DNA of 64,000 nt. Origin: Parapedobacter koreensis. GTDB lineage: Bacteria > Bacteroidota > Bacteroidia > Sphingobacteriales > Sphingobacteriaceae. Position numbers and translations under genes: made by a program. Of the stretch, positions 16,228 to 26,293 are shown piece after piece; positions within the stretch are counted from its first letter, which is position 1; the number at the start of each line of letters is the position of its first letter. Where the stretch lies: NCBI RefSeq assembly GCF_900109365.1, contig NZ_FNZR01000003.1, positions 1 through 64,000 of the forward strand. Reading direction: 5' to 3'. The notes beneath the pieces were generated by a model that ran no database searches, was not told the DNA's origin, and saw nothing but the letters and a program-made list of their open reading frames with translations.

Positions 16228-19200
16228 ATGGAAATTTTTAGATTACACTTGTCGTTTAAGGCAAGAGGATTGGTATTGGGAATCCTTTTGTCACAACTGA
16301 GTATGACTTGGGTGTTTGCACGCCAACGTTTGCGTGACCAAGTAGCTGCTGTTTCGTTTGTACAGCATACCTTGAAACCAAGAGGGGTAACCAGCCTGTT
16401 GGAAGGAACGATCGATTTAAATATCCGCAATGTAAAAGTTGCCGAGTTGTTCCAAACGGTCGAAGCAAAAACCGGTTTGAATTTCGTCTATGACAAAGAA
16501 GTGCTGACCTACAGTAAAACGTTTACGATAAAGGAGCGTAATATTACTATCCGCGCACTATTGGACGAGATCTCACGACAATCCAAACTTCGCTTTAAGG
16601 CAGTCAGCAACAATATTAACGTCCGGTTAGTGGATGAAAAACATCCTGAACCGCTGGAATCCAAAAGCATGGCAGATGTGACCATAAATGGTCAGGTTCA
16701 GGACAAGGATAATGTACCACTGGCCGGAGTCACCATTAAGGCAGCGGGCGGCACCCAAGGTGCGGCAACCGATGAAGAAGGTCGGTTTTCCATCACCGTA
16801 CCGGAGAATGCCGTGTTGGTATTCTCATTGATTGGCTATGTAGAACAACGTATTCCGGTTGGGCAGCAGCGCACGCTCCGCGTGACGCTGGCGGAAAGCA
16901 CTTCTTCGTTGGAGGAAGTGGTGGTCGTTGGTTATGGTACGCAACGACGCAGCGACGTTACCGGTGCCATTGCTTCGGTTACATCGAAAGAGCTTGAAGA
17001 TGAACCTGTGTTGCAAGTGGGACAGGCCCTGCAAGGTAAGGTGCCGGGATTGCAGGTATCACAGAACTCTGGTGCGCCGGGGTCCGGTTTGTTAATCCGC
17101 GTGAGGGGTACCGGTACAGTAAATAACTCCGAGCCTTTGTATGTGATAGACGGTAACCCCAATGTCGAAGCCATTGATATCGCACCCGATCAGATCGAGA
17201 GTATCCAGGTGCTGAAGAGTGCAAGTGCTGCGGCCATTTATGGCGCCCAAGGTGCCAACGGCGTCGTGCTGATCACGACCAAACAAGGCCGGGCCGGGAA
17301 AACCCAGCTGGACGTTAATTTTTCTCAGGGATTACAGCAGATTCAGCGGTATTTCCCGATGACCAATGCCATGCAATACGCCACCTTGTATAACGAAGGT
17401 CTGGTGAATGCCGGGCAGGCCCCACTCTATCCGGATCCGGAAGCGTTAGGCGAGGGGACCAACTGGCAAAAGGAAATATTTCGCCTTGCTCCGATGACGG
17501 ATGTGGGTCTTGCCGCCAGTGGCGGTAATGAATCAAGCAGGTTTTATTTTTCTGCTGGTTACACCAAGCAGGATGGTATTGTTAAGAACAGCACGTTTGA
17601 CCGGATTAGTCTTCGCGTCAATTCTTCACATAAGATCAATGATTTTATAAGTTTAGGGCAAAACCTGTCCACGAGTCTGGCCACGTACAGTAATATTTCG
17701 GAGTTTGGATATGGCGTATTAAATAGCACGTTAACAGCCAACCCGGAAATACCTGTAAAAAACCCGGATGGAAGTTGGGGTTTCTCCGCAAACTCTTTGA
17801 ATTCCAGTAACCCGGCAGCTGCTTTAAGTTATGTCAATGATGACACCAAACGTCCCGTAATCAACGGGAATGCTTATCTCGATATTACGCCACTGGAAGG
17901 ATTAGTTTTCCGTTCTCAGCTTAATTTCAATATGGGTAGAAGCGAACGAAAAACCTTTACACCGGTGTATCGGGTTTCTACTTCCCAGTTTAACGACGTG
18001 GCTACGCTTGCCGAGCAAGAAAGTCGCTTTAACGAGTACAGTTGGGCAAATACATTGACATACCAGAAAGAATTTGGCGAACACAACCTGGAGGTGTTAG
18101 GAGGTTTCACCGTACAGGAATCATACCGGCAAAATATTAACGCATCAGGAAGGGGGCTTCCTCCCGCAGCCACCGACAATGAGGGTATTCGTTATCTCGA
18201 CCTTGCGATTTCCAATTTCAGCGCCACAGGGGGTGCCGGGGAATGGGGTATCCTATCTTATTTAGGACGTGTTAACTACAACTTTGCCGGAAAATATTTT
18301 ACAACGGTTAATTTTCGTGTGGACGGTTCTTCCCGTTTTGGCGAAAACAACAAATATGGTAGTTTCCCTTCTTTTTCACTGGGGTGGAAAATATCGGAAG
18401 AGAATTTCCTGAAAGATGCAAATTGGGTAAGCAACCTCATGTTAAGAGGCGGATGGGGCTCATTGGGCAACCAGAGTTCATTGCCAAACTACGCTTTCGC
18501 GCACCTTGTTACGCCGAATGTTAATTACGCCTTTGGCAATGCCGTTGTAAGAGGCCAGGCACCCACTACCCTGGGTAATCCGGACTTAAAATGGGAGTCA
18601 ACCCGGGAAACAAATCTCGGTTTTGATTTTACCGGATTCGGGGGGAAAGTGAATGCTTCTTTTGACTGGTATTATAAGAAAACGACCGATATGCTGTTGC
18701 AGGTGCCGCTGGTAGGATACGCAGGTATTACTACGGCTCCTTATGTAAATGGCGGTGATGTGCTTAATAAAGGAATTGAAGCCATGCTGGGGTACAATCA
18801 TTCGACCAGCAGCGGAATCAATTTTGAAGTGTCGGGAAATATAGCCTTCAATAAAAATAAGGTAACCGCGCTGAGTAACTCGGGTACCTCCATTCAGCAA
18901 TTCCTGAGTTTCGTAGGACTGATGAATTCCACACAGGTGGGAGCGCCGATCGCCTCTTTTTACGGCTGGATCGTGGATGGCGTGTTCCAGTCGGAGGATG
19001 AGATTGCAGCACATGCCGTTCAAAGTAACGGTACTGCGCCGGGCGACTTTAAATTCCGCGACCTGGATGGTAATGATGTGATCGATGCCAATGATCAGAC
19101 GATTATTGGCAACCCGTGGCCCAAGTTTACATATGGCATAAATGGGGGGATTTCCTATAAAGGGTTGGATTTGAAAGTACTGTTGCAGGGAACTTACGGA

Positions 19201-19614
19201 AATGACATTTTCCAGGCGTTTAAATTCAGGACAGAAGGGGCAAGCTTCTTCAACTATACCAAGAATGTTTGGGATAACCGGTGGACAGGTCCGGGCACCA
19301 GCAACACGATGCCACGGCAGACCACAAGCGATCCGAACAACAACATGCGTTCTTCTACCTATTACGTAGAAGATGGCTCATACCTCCGGGTCAGAAATAT
19401 TCAACTGGCCTATAACATACCCGTGAAACGGGCTCTTTTACGCAATGCGAGGGTATATGTATCGGTTCAAAATGCATTTGTGTTTACAAAATACCCAGGT
19501 TTTGATCCGGAAATAGGAACGAATCGGGACGCGAACCCGCTATATATCGGAATCGATGAGACCAATTATCCTATTCCCCGTATTTACACGGTAGGGTTTA
19601 ATGTGGGTTTTTAG
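16228..19614 (+). CDS. SusC/RagA-type TonB-dependent receptor with STN signalling domain
   Basis: A 1128-residue outer-membrane TonB-dependent transporter. After a signal peptide (about 1-31) comes an STN domain (about 52-127; LNIRNVKVAELFQTVEAKTG), which transmits ligand occupancy to FecR. A carboxypeptidase-D-like regulatory domain (about 150-225) leads to the SusC signature LEEVVVVGYG. The plug and 22-strand barrel fill the rest, ending in an aromatic residue (GFNVGF). The STN domain distinguishes it from the second SusC of the window, which lacks one. Together with sigma and FecR it forms a trans-envelope signalling chain. It imports the unknown substrate together with the SusD encoded 40 bases downstream. 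Confidence 0.95.
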   Translation: MEIFRLHLSFKARGLVLGILLSQLSMTWVFARQRLRDQVAAVSFVQHTLKPRGVTSLLEGTIDLNIRNVKVAELFQTVEAKTGLNFVYDKEVLTYSKTFTIKERNITIRALLDEISRQSKLRFKAVSNNINVRLVDEKHPEPLESKSMADVTINGQVQDKDNVPLAGVTIKAAGGTQGAATDEEGRFSITVPENAVLVFSLIGYVEQRIPVGQQRTLRVTLAESTSSLEEVVVVGYGTQRRSDVTGAIASVTSKELEDEPVLQVGQALQGKVPGLQVSQNSGAPGSGLLIRVRGTGTVNNSEPLYVIDGNPNVEAIDIAPDQIESIQVLKSASAAAIYGAQGANGVVLITTKQGRAGKTQLDVNFSQGLQQIQRYFPMTNAMQYATLYNEGLVNAGQAPLYPDPEALGEGTNWQKEIFRLAPMTDVGLAASGGNESSRFYFSAGYTKQDGIVKNSTFDRISLRVNSSHKINDFISLGQNLSTSLATYSNISEFGYGVLNSTLTANPEIPVKNPDGSWGFSANSLNSSNPAAALSYVNDDTKRPVINGNAYLDITPLEGLVFRSQLNFNMGRSERKTFTPVYRVSTSQFNDVATLAEQESRFNEYSWANTLTYQKEFGEHNLEVLGGFTVQESYRQNINASGRGLPPAATDNEGIRYLDLAISNFSATGGAGEWGILSYLGRVNYNFAGKYFTTVNFRVDGSSRFGENNKYGSFPSFSLGWKISEENFLKDANWVSNLMLRGGWGSLGNQSSLPNYAFAHLVTPNVNYAFGNAVVRGQAPTTLGNPDLKWESTRETNLGFDFTGFGGKVNASFDWYYKKTTDMLLQVPLVGYAGITTAPYVNGGDVLNKGIEAMLGYNHSTSSGINFEVSGNIAFNKNKVTALSNSGTSIQQFLSFVGLMNSTQVGAPIASFYGWIVDGVFQSEDEIAAHAVQSNGTAPGDFKFRDLDGNDVIDANDQTIIGNPWPKFTYGINGGISYKGLDLKVLLQGTYGNDIFQAFKFRTEGASFFNYTKNVWDNRWTGPGTSNTMPRQTTSDPNNNMRSSTYYVEDGSYLRVRNIQLAYNIPVKRALLRNARVYVSVQNAFVFTKYPGFDPEIGTNRDANPLYIGIDETNYPIPRIYTVGFNVGF

Positions 19615-19654
19615 TGTCAAGAAATAAATTTTAGTAGAAGTAAAACTATTAAAG

Positions 19655-21163
19655 ATGAAGTACTTAGCTTATATTACTATACTGTCCGGTTTACTTTTAA
19701 CCAACCAAGGGTGTAAAAAAGTCTTATATAAGACGCCGTTGGCACAATTGAGTACTGACGTGAACTATGTAACGCCAGACGATGCCGTAAGAGCGGTAAC
19801 CGCCGCTTATACGCCCGCTGCCGGCAACAATTGGTGTTGTACGTATGTGGGAACGGGTTATATGCATTGGGTGTTGGGGAATGTGGCTTCAGATGATACG
19901 GATAAAGGCGGTGAGTCCGGTTCTGACCAGTTATATGCGCAACAGGTGCAGCTTTTTAATATTCCCGCAGACAACGATGCGACCCGGTTTGCTTACCAGG
20001 TTTCCTATATAGGGATTCGCCGCGTCAATTTGGTGCTTGAGCATATTGTAAACATACAAATGGACGAAAACCTGAAAGCCCGCTTCCTTGCTGAAGTTAA
20101 GTTTTTGAGAGGCTGGTATTATTTCAATTTGGTGAAAGCCTTTGGTGATGTGCCGCTGGTACTTTCTTCCGAACTTGAATCTTTTGATTTGGTGCGGTCG
20201 CCCAAAGCGGAGGTTTGGGCGCAGCTTATTAAGGACTTTACCGAAGCGGAAGCGGTATTGCCGGAAGCTTCCGAATACAGTGCAGCAGATCATGGCCGCG
20301 CTACGAAAGGCGCTGCACAGGCCTATCTGGGTAAGGCATATTTGTATCTGAATGACTTTGCGAAGGCGGAAGAGTGGTTTGGTAAAGTAATAGCCTCCGG
20401 TCAGTATGCGTTAAGTTCAGACTACCTGGAAATGTTTATGAGAGCTGGAGAAACCAGTAGCGAACACATTTTCCAGGTTAAATTTTTAAACGACCAGGGT
20501 GCACAACCTGCAAATAATAATAATATCGGTACCACCTTTGGTAGTCGGGCCAAAAATGGCTGGGGCTTTAATTTGCCTACACAGGATTTCGTGGATGCTT
20601 TTGAACCCGGCGATCCGCGGCTAAACCAAACGGTTTATAAAAATGGTGATGTCATGCCGGATGGCTGGATAGCAAACGTGGGAAACAGCACGACAGGCTA
20701 TCTTGTTAAGAAATACTACGTGCCGGATTATGAGCGAATACAAGGTTCAGTACAGGCGGGAAGAGACGATATCTATATGCGGTTAGGAAAGGTGTACCTG
20801 TGGTATGCCGAAGCAGCCAATGAAATCGGTAAGACCACAGATGCTTTACATTACCTGAATGAAGTGCGTAGGCGGGCCAGACAGGGTAATAATGACGTAT
20901 TGCCCGATATTACGGTGACTGATAAGGATGCCTTGCGATCAGCCATCTGGCATGAGCAGCGAGTCGAATTCGGACAGGAGTATGAACGCTTCTTTGAGCT
21001 GGTACGGCAGGACCGTGCAGGACAGGTATTGAGAGCCTATGCTGCCAAATACAATACCGCCAAAGGCGAAGGGTTCAGGGATGGAATCAATGAGATATTT
21101 CCCATACCTCAAACCGAAATCAATTTGAGCGGAGGTAAAATAGTCCAAAATCCTGGGTACTGA
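19655..21163 (+). CDS. SusD/RagB-family substrate-binding lipoprotein
   Basis: A 502-residue outer-membrane lipoprotein that caps the SusC pore and binds its ligand. The signal ends in the lipobox-like LTNQGC (Cys20). TPR-like helices typical of SusD are visible, for example FLRGWYYFNLVKAFGDVPLV and GAAQAYLGKAYLYL. The C-terminal RQDRAGQVL and INEIFPIPQTEINLS segments are also standard. It is 502 residues long, normal for the family. The stop codon overlaps the start of the next gene by one base (TGATG), which indicates translational coupling to the DUF1080/FG-GAP protein. Confidence 0.95.
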   Translation: MKYLAYITILSGLLLTNQGCKKVLYKTPLAQLSTDVNYVTPDDAVRAVTAAYTPAAGNNWCCTYVGTGYMHWVLGNVASDDTDKGGESGSDQLYAQQVQLFNIPADNDATRFAYQVSYIGIRRVNLVLEHIVNIQMDENLKARFLAEVKFLRGWYYFNLVKAFGDVPLVLSSELESFDLVRSPKAEVWAQLIKDFTEAEAVLPEASEYSAADHGRATKGAAQAYLGKAYLYLNDFAKAEEWFGKVIASGQYALSSDYLEMFMRAGETSSEHIFQVKFLNDQGAQPANNNNIGTTFGSRAKNGWGFNLPTQDFVDAFEPGDPRLNQTVYKNGDVMPDGWIANVGNSTTGYLVKKYYVPDYERIQGSVQAGRDDIYMRLGKVYLWYAEAANEIGKTTDALHYLNEVRRRARQGNNDVLPDITVTDKDALRSAIWHEQRVEFGQEYERFFELVRQDRAGQVLRAYAAKYNTAKGEGFRDGINEIFPIPQTEINLSGGKIVQNPGY

Positions 21164-23076
21164 TGAAGTATTATAGCTATCTTTTTGCTGTGCTGTTTGC
21201 GTTTCAGGCAACAGCACAGCCTGCACAGGACAGCGCGGTGGTTGCGCCGAGCATGACGTTCCTGCCCGACTGGACGTTTAAGGGAAACGAGCTGGCAGAA
21301 TGGAAGGCTCTGGGAAACACGGCATGGCACGCAACGGATGGCGAGCTGCGGGCGCAATCGTCATCGGGTAAGCCCATGCGGGGATGGTTGGTAAGCAACC
21401 AGTCTTATCAGGATATTGGTTTCAGGGCATTGTTTAAATGCGAGGGAACCGCCGAAACGGGATTGCTGTTCCGCTTGGAGCAGCAATCATCCGGATACCG
21501 CGGTATATACCTTTCTCTCAAAATTGGTGATGTGGGATTGTATGCAGTAACCCTGGATGCTGACGGAAATCTGCAACAGCAGGAGCCCCTGCGCCGGGCA
21601 GGGGGAATCTGGTATCGGTTGGCCCCGCCGCCGGAAGAGGACAGCCGTGCTGTCGGTAATTTTCAACGTCCCAACCCCCCCGATGTTTACCGCCCAATAA
21701 GTCCACCCAATACCGACTATCAGCAGGGCGTGTGGAATCAGATTGAAGTGTTTTTTGACTTAAATACCATCCGCGCATTTCTTAATGACGGTCGGGAAAT
21801 CGGTGGAGCTGCCGATGCATACCTGGAAGGGTACGGACCGGTGGCATTGTATGCCGCAGGCGAGGGAAGTGTGCAGTTCAAGGATGTGGGCATCAAGGAT
21901 ATCGCCCTCCGCTTTACGCCGGATGAAGAAACGTCAGCGCATTTCAAGTCGCAGCGGATAAGCGATATGTATTATTCGTGGGGCGCTGATGCCGCGGATT
22001 TCAACCGCGATGGGCATCTGGATGTCATTTCGGGCCCCAATATCTTTTATGGCCCCGATTTTACCACCCATCGTGAAATTTTCCCGGCAATAGCGGTGAG
22101 CCCTTCAAAGGAATTTACCGCTGTCAATGTGCAATATACCTATGACTTCAACGGTGATGGCTGGCCCGATGTGTTGGTGAGCCCTTCGCGGGCGGTGCTG
22201 TACCTGAATCCAGGGAACGCTTCGCGCCGATGGGCAGAGCATGTCGTTATCAAGGAAGTTCAGACTGAAATCACGGATTTCAAGGATATCGACGGGGATG
22301 GCAAACCGGAGCTTATCTATGGCGCAAATGGTTCACTTCGTTATGCCAAGCCGGATGGCGATGATCCGACCCGGCCTTGGAAGGAATACCGTGTTTCCGA
22401 AGACGGGTATGTGCTGGCCCACGGCATCGGCACGGGTGATATCAATGGGGACGGCAAATTGGATATCCTCGGTCCCTACGGGTGGTGGGAACAGCCAGCC
22501 ACGCTGGAGGGACAGTTATGGAACTACCACCCCGTCGCTTTCGGACGTTATGGCCATCGCGGCAGCAACGTAGGCGGTGCCATCATGGCCGTCTATGACG
22601 TCAATGGGGATGGACTGAATGACGTGGTCACCAGTCTCAATGTACATGGATTTGGCTTCGCTTGGTTCGAGCAGCAACGGGATGGGCGGGATAGCATTTC
22701 GTTTGTCCGGCATATGATCAGCGATGATTACTCAAGGGATGGCGCTGGAGGCGTGACCTTTTCGCAAGCCCATGGAGCTACATTTGCGGATGTCGATGGT
22801 GATGGTGTGCTCGATTTTATCGTGGGGAAGCGCTATTTTACACACCTGGACAATTATTATGATCCCGATCCTTATGGTCCGCCGGTGCTTTACTGGTACC
22901 GTACAGTACGTAACCCCGATGCCCCCGGTGGTGCGGAGTTTGTGCCGGAGTTGATCCACAACCGATCCGGTGCAGGGTCCGAAGTCGATGCCATTGACTT
23001 AAACGGGGATGGCCGGGTAGATATTATCACAGCGACCAACCGGGGTACATTTATCTTTTGGAACCAATACGAGTAG
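21163..23076 (+). CDS. secreted DUF1080 (3-keto-disaccharide hydrolase-like) plus FG-GAP propeller protein
   Basis: A 637-residue exported protein. A Sec signal ending in ATAQ is followed by a DUF1080 domain (about residues 25-245, concanavalin-like fold; GTAETGLLFRLEQQSSGYRG). Some members of this family hydrolyse 3-keto-disaccharides. From about residue 265 there are seven calcium-binding FG-GAP/VCBS motifs of the form DxNxDGxxDxxx (for example DFNRDGHLDVIS, DINGDGKLDILG, DLNGDGRVDIIT). Seven copies match a complete integrin-like seven-bladed propeller. The gene starts inside the SusD stop codon, so the protein is probably made in step with the uptake complex. It may be a surface-exposed or periplasmic binding protein or hydrolase for the same ligand. 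Confidence 0.82.
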   Translation: MKYYSYLFAVLFAFQATAQPAQDSAVVAPSMTFLPDWTFKGNELAEWKALGNTAWHATDGELRAQSSSGKPMRGWLVSNQSYQDIGFRALFKCEGTAETGLLFRLEQQSSGYRGIYLSLKIGDVGLYAVTLDADGNLQQQEPLRRAGGIWYRLAPPPEEDSRAVGNFQRPNPPDVYRPISPPNTDYQQGVWNQIEVFFDLNTIRAFLNDGREIGGAADAYLEGYGPVALYAAGEGSVQFKDVGIKDIALRFTPDEETSAHFKSQRISDMYYSWGADAADFNRDGHLDVISGPNIFYGPDFTTHREIFPAIAVSPSKEFTAVNVQYTYDFNGDGWPDVLVSPSRAVLYLNPGNASRRWAEHVVIKEVQTEITDFKDIDGDGKPELIYGANGSLRYAKPDGDDPTRPWKEYRVSEDGYVLAHGIGTGDINGDGKLDILGPYGWWEQPATLEGQLWNYHPVAFGRYGHRGSNVGGAIMAVYDVNGDGLNDVVTSLNVHGFGFAWFEQQRDGRDSISFVRHMISDDYSRDGAGGVTFSQAHGATFADVDGDGVLDFIVGKRYFTHLDNYYDPDPYGPPVLYWYRTVRNPDAPGGAEFVPELIHNRSGAGSEVDAIDLNGDGRVDIITATNRGTFIFWNQYE

Positions 23077-23083
23077 GCGAAAC

Positions 23084-26000
23084 ATGCATTTGATGATGAT
23101 TCAACGGTGGCTTAAATTTTTCACGGTAGTCCGCGCCATGCTGTTGCTTGCCGGCATGTCGGTGTTTTTGCAGACATGCAGCGACAAACGCGAGGGAAAT
23201 CCCCGCATCCTGGTATTCAGCAAAACGGCCGCTTTTTACCACGAGTCCATACCTGCCGGCAACGCCGCATTGCTTAAAATGGGTGCAAATAACGGTATTG
23301 ACGTGGATACGACCACGGATGCGAATAGGTTTAACGAAGACAGTTTGAAGCAGTATTCGGCCGTGGTTTTCCTGAGTACCACCGGCGATATCCTCGATCA
23401 ATACCAGGAAGTGGCTCTTGAGCGGTACATCCAGTCCGGTGGCGGATTTGTAGGTATCCATGCTGCAAACGATGCGGAATACGACTGGGGCTGGTATGGC
23501 CGATTAGTGGGCGCTTATTTCCAAGACCATCCCCGCCCCCAGGAGGCCCGGTTTCGGGTGGTGAATTCCCAGCATCCGGCTACCGAAGGGTTGCCGGAGA
23601 CGTTTACTTATGCCGATGAATGGTACAATTTCAAACGCATTTCGCCTGACATCAAGGTGCTCATCACCATCGATGAGCATAGCTACGAAGGGGGTACCCA
23701 TGGCGATAGCCATCCCATGGCATGGTACCATGACTTCGATGGCGGCAGGTCGTTTTTCACGGCATTTGGACACTCGGCCGAATCGTTTCAGGATTCATTG
23801 CAACTGCGGCACATCCTTGGTGGCATCCGTTATGCGATTGGAAATAATGAAAAACTGGATTATCGGAAAGCCAAAAGCAAACTTGTCCCCGAACGGAAAC
23901 GGTTCGTGAAGACGCAACTGATGAAGGGCGAACTGTTTGAACCTACCGAAATGGCCTTGCTTCCCAATTCGGATATCTTGGTGGCCCAACGTAGGGGTGA
24001 ATTGCTGCTGTATCAACAGGCTACGGGAACAATAAAGCAAGTGGGACAGTTGGATGTATACCATCGTACCGAAGTGCCCAATGTGAATGCCGAGGAGGGA
24101 CTATTGGGAATGGCCCTGGATCCGGCGTTTGAAAAAAACAACTACGTATACCTTTTTTATAGCCCCACGGATACTTCCGTAAACCGCCTGTCCCGTTTTG
24201 TGTATGACCGGGATACATTGGATAGGGCGTCTGAGCAGGTTATCCTTCAGTTTTATTCACAGCGGGACATCTGCTGCCATACCGGAGGGTCCATCGCTTT
24301 TGGCAGTGACGGACTGCTGTATCTATCCACTGGCGATAATTCCACGCCTTTTGACCAACCGGATCCTTCCCGGTACAAAAATCAGGGATTTGCGCCGATG
24401 GATGGCCGCTCCGGTTTCGAGCAATACGACGCCCGCCGATCCTCCGGCAATACCAATGATTTGCGGGGCAAGATTCTCCGAATAAACGTACTGGCCGACG
24501 GAACCTACGATATACCGGAAGGCAACTTGTTTGCTGTGGGACAACAGCATACCCGGCCGGAGATTTACGTCATGGGCACACGCAATCCGTACCGCATATC
24601 CGTTGACCCGAAGACCAACTTTCTCTATTGGGGTGAGGTAGGGCCGGATGCTGGTGAAGACCGTGTGGACACGCGGGGTCCGCGCGGTTATGATGAGGTC
24701 AATCAAGCGCGCGAGGCTGGATTTTTCGGGTGGCCATTCTTTGTCGGAGCCAATTATGCTTATCGTTCGTATGATTACGGCACTGGCCAATCGGGGCCGT
24801 TGTTCGACCCTGAAGGCCCGGCAAATACATCACCCAACAATACCGGGCTCAATAGGCTTCCGCCAGCGCAGCCAGCATTTATCTGGTATCCTTATGCGGC
24901 GTCTCCTGATTTTCCGCAGGTGGGTACCGGCGGCCGTAATGCTATGGCGGGGCCGGTATACCATGTGGATCGGTTCCCGAAAGCAACACGTTATCCCGAC
25001 TACTATGACGATAAATTAGTTATCTATGATTGGGTAAGGGGCTGGGTGAAGGTGGTGACCATGCTGCCAAATGGAGATTTTGACCGACTGGAACCGTTCA
25101 TGGAGGGTGAATCGTTTGCCAGCCCCATCGATATGGAGGTAGGCAGGGATGGGAGACTTTATGTCTTGGAATACGGTAAGGGATGGTACTCGAAAAATCC
25201 CGATGCTGGTATTGCCCGGATTGATTACTATCCTGACAATATCCCGCCGAAGATAGGTGGGCTTACAGTCGACCGGAATAGTGGCGATGTGCCTTTTACC
25301 GTAAATGCCCGCGTGGATGTCATGGATGATGAAAACGATCCACTGACTTATCAATGGCATATCGACGGTGTATGCGTACAGACAGACGGGCCTATGCTTA
25401 CACATACATTGGAAACCGTGGGCGAGCATGGCATTAGCGTCACGGTTGAGGATTCCAACAGTGGGCGGGCTACAAGTTCCCCAATACTGGTGTATGCTGG
25501 GAATGACCGTCCGGCTATAGATATTCTTGTCGCTAATCCGGAAAGGACATTTCATATGGGCGATGCCATTGCATATGAAGTGCGGATAGACGATGGTGGA
25601 CGTGCCATCAACCCGGACAACTTGGTGGTGACGGTAGACTACCTGCAGGGTACGGATCTAGCCGGAGCGTCGACGGGCCATCAACAGGCATCACAACTTA
25701 TTGAGGGACGGAGCCTGATGCAGGCGTCAGACTGCCAATCTTGCCATAAACTTGACGAACCGAGCATAGGGCCATCCTTTATGCAAGTGGCCACACGTTA
25801 CCGGGGTAAGCATGATTCGCCGACGTATTTGGTAGAGAAAGTTGTGAAAGGTGGCAGCGGTGTCTGGGGGGAAGTAGCCATGGCGGCACATCCCGATATG
25901 AAAGAAGCTGAAGCGCAACGTATTGTACAATGGATCCTTTCATTGGCAGAAATATCAGATGGCAGGAAATCCTTGCCCGCTAAAGGTATCATCATTGCTA

Positions 26001-26131
26001 AACCGCCTTTTGGTAACGATGAACCGGCCGTTTTGCGGATTACCGCGCAGTACACGAATGCGCCTGAACCGGGCATACGGCCACTCACAGGGGTCAAAAC
26101 ACTTGATTTGACATTGGTTGGCGATAAGTGA
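23084..26131 (+). CDS. ThuA / sorbosone dehydrogenase-like / PKD / cytochrome c fusion lipoprotein
   Basis: A 1015-residue periplasmic protein with four parts. The N-terminus is a lipoprotein-like signal (MSVFLQTC). A ThuA-like domain (about 42-255; GGGFVGIHAANDAEYDW) resembles trehalose-utilisation proteins. A glucose/sorbosone dehydrogenase propeller (about 285-690; DICCHTGGSIAFG, RNPYRISVDPKTNFLYWGEVGPDAGED) is a PQQ-type oxidase fold. A PKD-like beta domain (about 695-790) precedes a haem c domain with CQSCH at 884-888 and a likely Met ligand in AMAAHPDM. The arrangement predicts a sugar or sugar-lactone dehydrogenase that passes electrons to its own haem. It is the last gene of the operon, 7 bases after the FG-GAP gene. 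ATG 23084 is used, with ATG 23093 and 23096 close by. Confidence 0.85.
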   Translation: MHLMMIQRWLKFFTVVRAMLLLAGMSVFLQTCSDKREGNPRILVFSKTAAFYHESIPAGNAALLKMGANNGIDVDTTTDANRFNEDSLKQYSAVVFLSTTGDILDQYQEVALERYIQSGGGFVGIHAANDAEYDWGWYGRLVGAYFQDHPRPQEARFRVVNSQHPATEGLPETFTYADEWYNFKRISPDIKVLITIDEHSYEGGTHGDSHPMAWYHDFDGGRSFFTAFGHSAESFQDSLQLRHILGGIRYAIGNNEKLDYRKAKSKLVPERKRFVKTQLMKGELFEPTEMALLPNSDILVAQRRGELLLYQQATGTIKQVGQLDVYHRTEVPNVNAEEGLLGMALDPAFEKNNYVYLFYSPTDTSVNRLSRFVYDRDTLDRASEQVILQFYSQRDICCHTGGSIAFGSDGLLYLSTGDNSTPFDQPDPSRYKNQGFAPMDGRSGFEQYDARRSSGNTNDLRGKILRINVLADGTYDIPEGNLFAVGQQHTRPEIYVMGTRNPYRISVDPKTNFLYWGEVGPDAGEDRVDTRGPRGYDEVNQAREAGFFGWPFFVGANYAYRSYDYGTGQSGPLFDPEGPANTSPNNTGLNRLPPAQPAFIWYPYAASPDFPQVGTGGRNAMAGPVYHVDRFPKATRYPDYYDDKLVIYDWVRGWVKVVTMLPNGDFDRLEPFMEGESFASPIDMEVGRDGRLYVLEYGKGWYSKNPDAGIARIDYYPDNIPPKIGGLTVDRNSGDVPFTVNARVDVMDDENDPLTYQWHIDGVCVQTDGPMLTHTLETVGEHGISVTVEDSNSGRATSSPILVYAGNDRPAIDILVANPERTFHMGDAIAYEVRIDDGGRAINPDNLVVTVDYLQGTDLAGASTGHQQASQLIEGRSLMQASDCQSCHKLDEPSIGPSFMQVATRYRGKHDSPTYLVEKVVKGGSGVWGEVAMAAHPDMKEAEAQRIVQWILSLAEISDGRKSLPAKGIIIAKPPFGNDEPAVLRITAQYTNAPEPGIRPLTGVKTLDLTLVGDK

Positions 26132-26198
26132 TATGCATTTAGCACCAAATAGCAATTTGTAGGTTTGCTATACCCACCAATTGGGGGTGTTTGTATTC

Positions 26199-26233
26199 AT
26201 GCCACGGCTATCTTTGCCGTGGCATCGCCTTTT
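26199..26233 (+). terminator. intrinsic terminator of the quinoprotein/SusCD operon
   Basis: A perfect 10-bp stem ATGCCACGGC / GCCGTGGCAT with a 7-base loop is followed after four bases by TTTT (26230-26233). It lies 67 bases after the last stop of the operon and before recQ. Confidence 0.6.
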
Positions 26234-26293
26234 ATGCAACTGTCCAACACGCGTATCCCACCAGCCTTGCATGCGCGGCTAAGGATAATTTTG

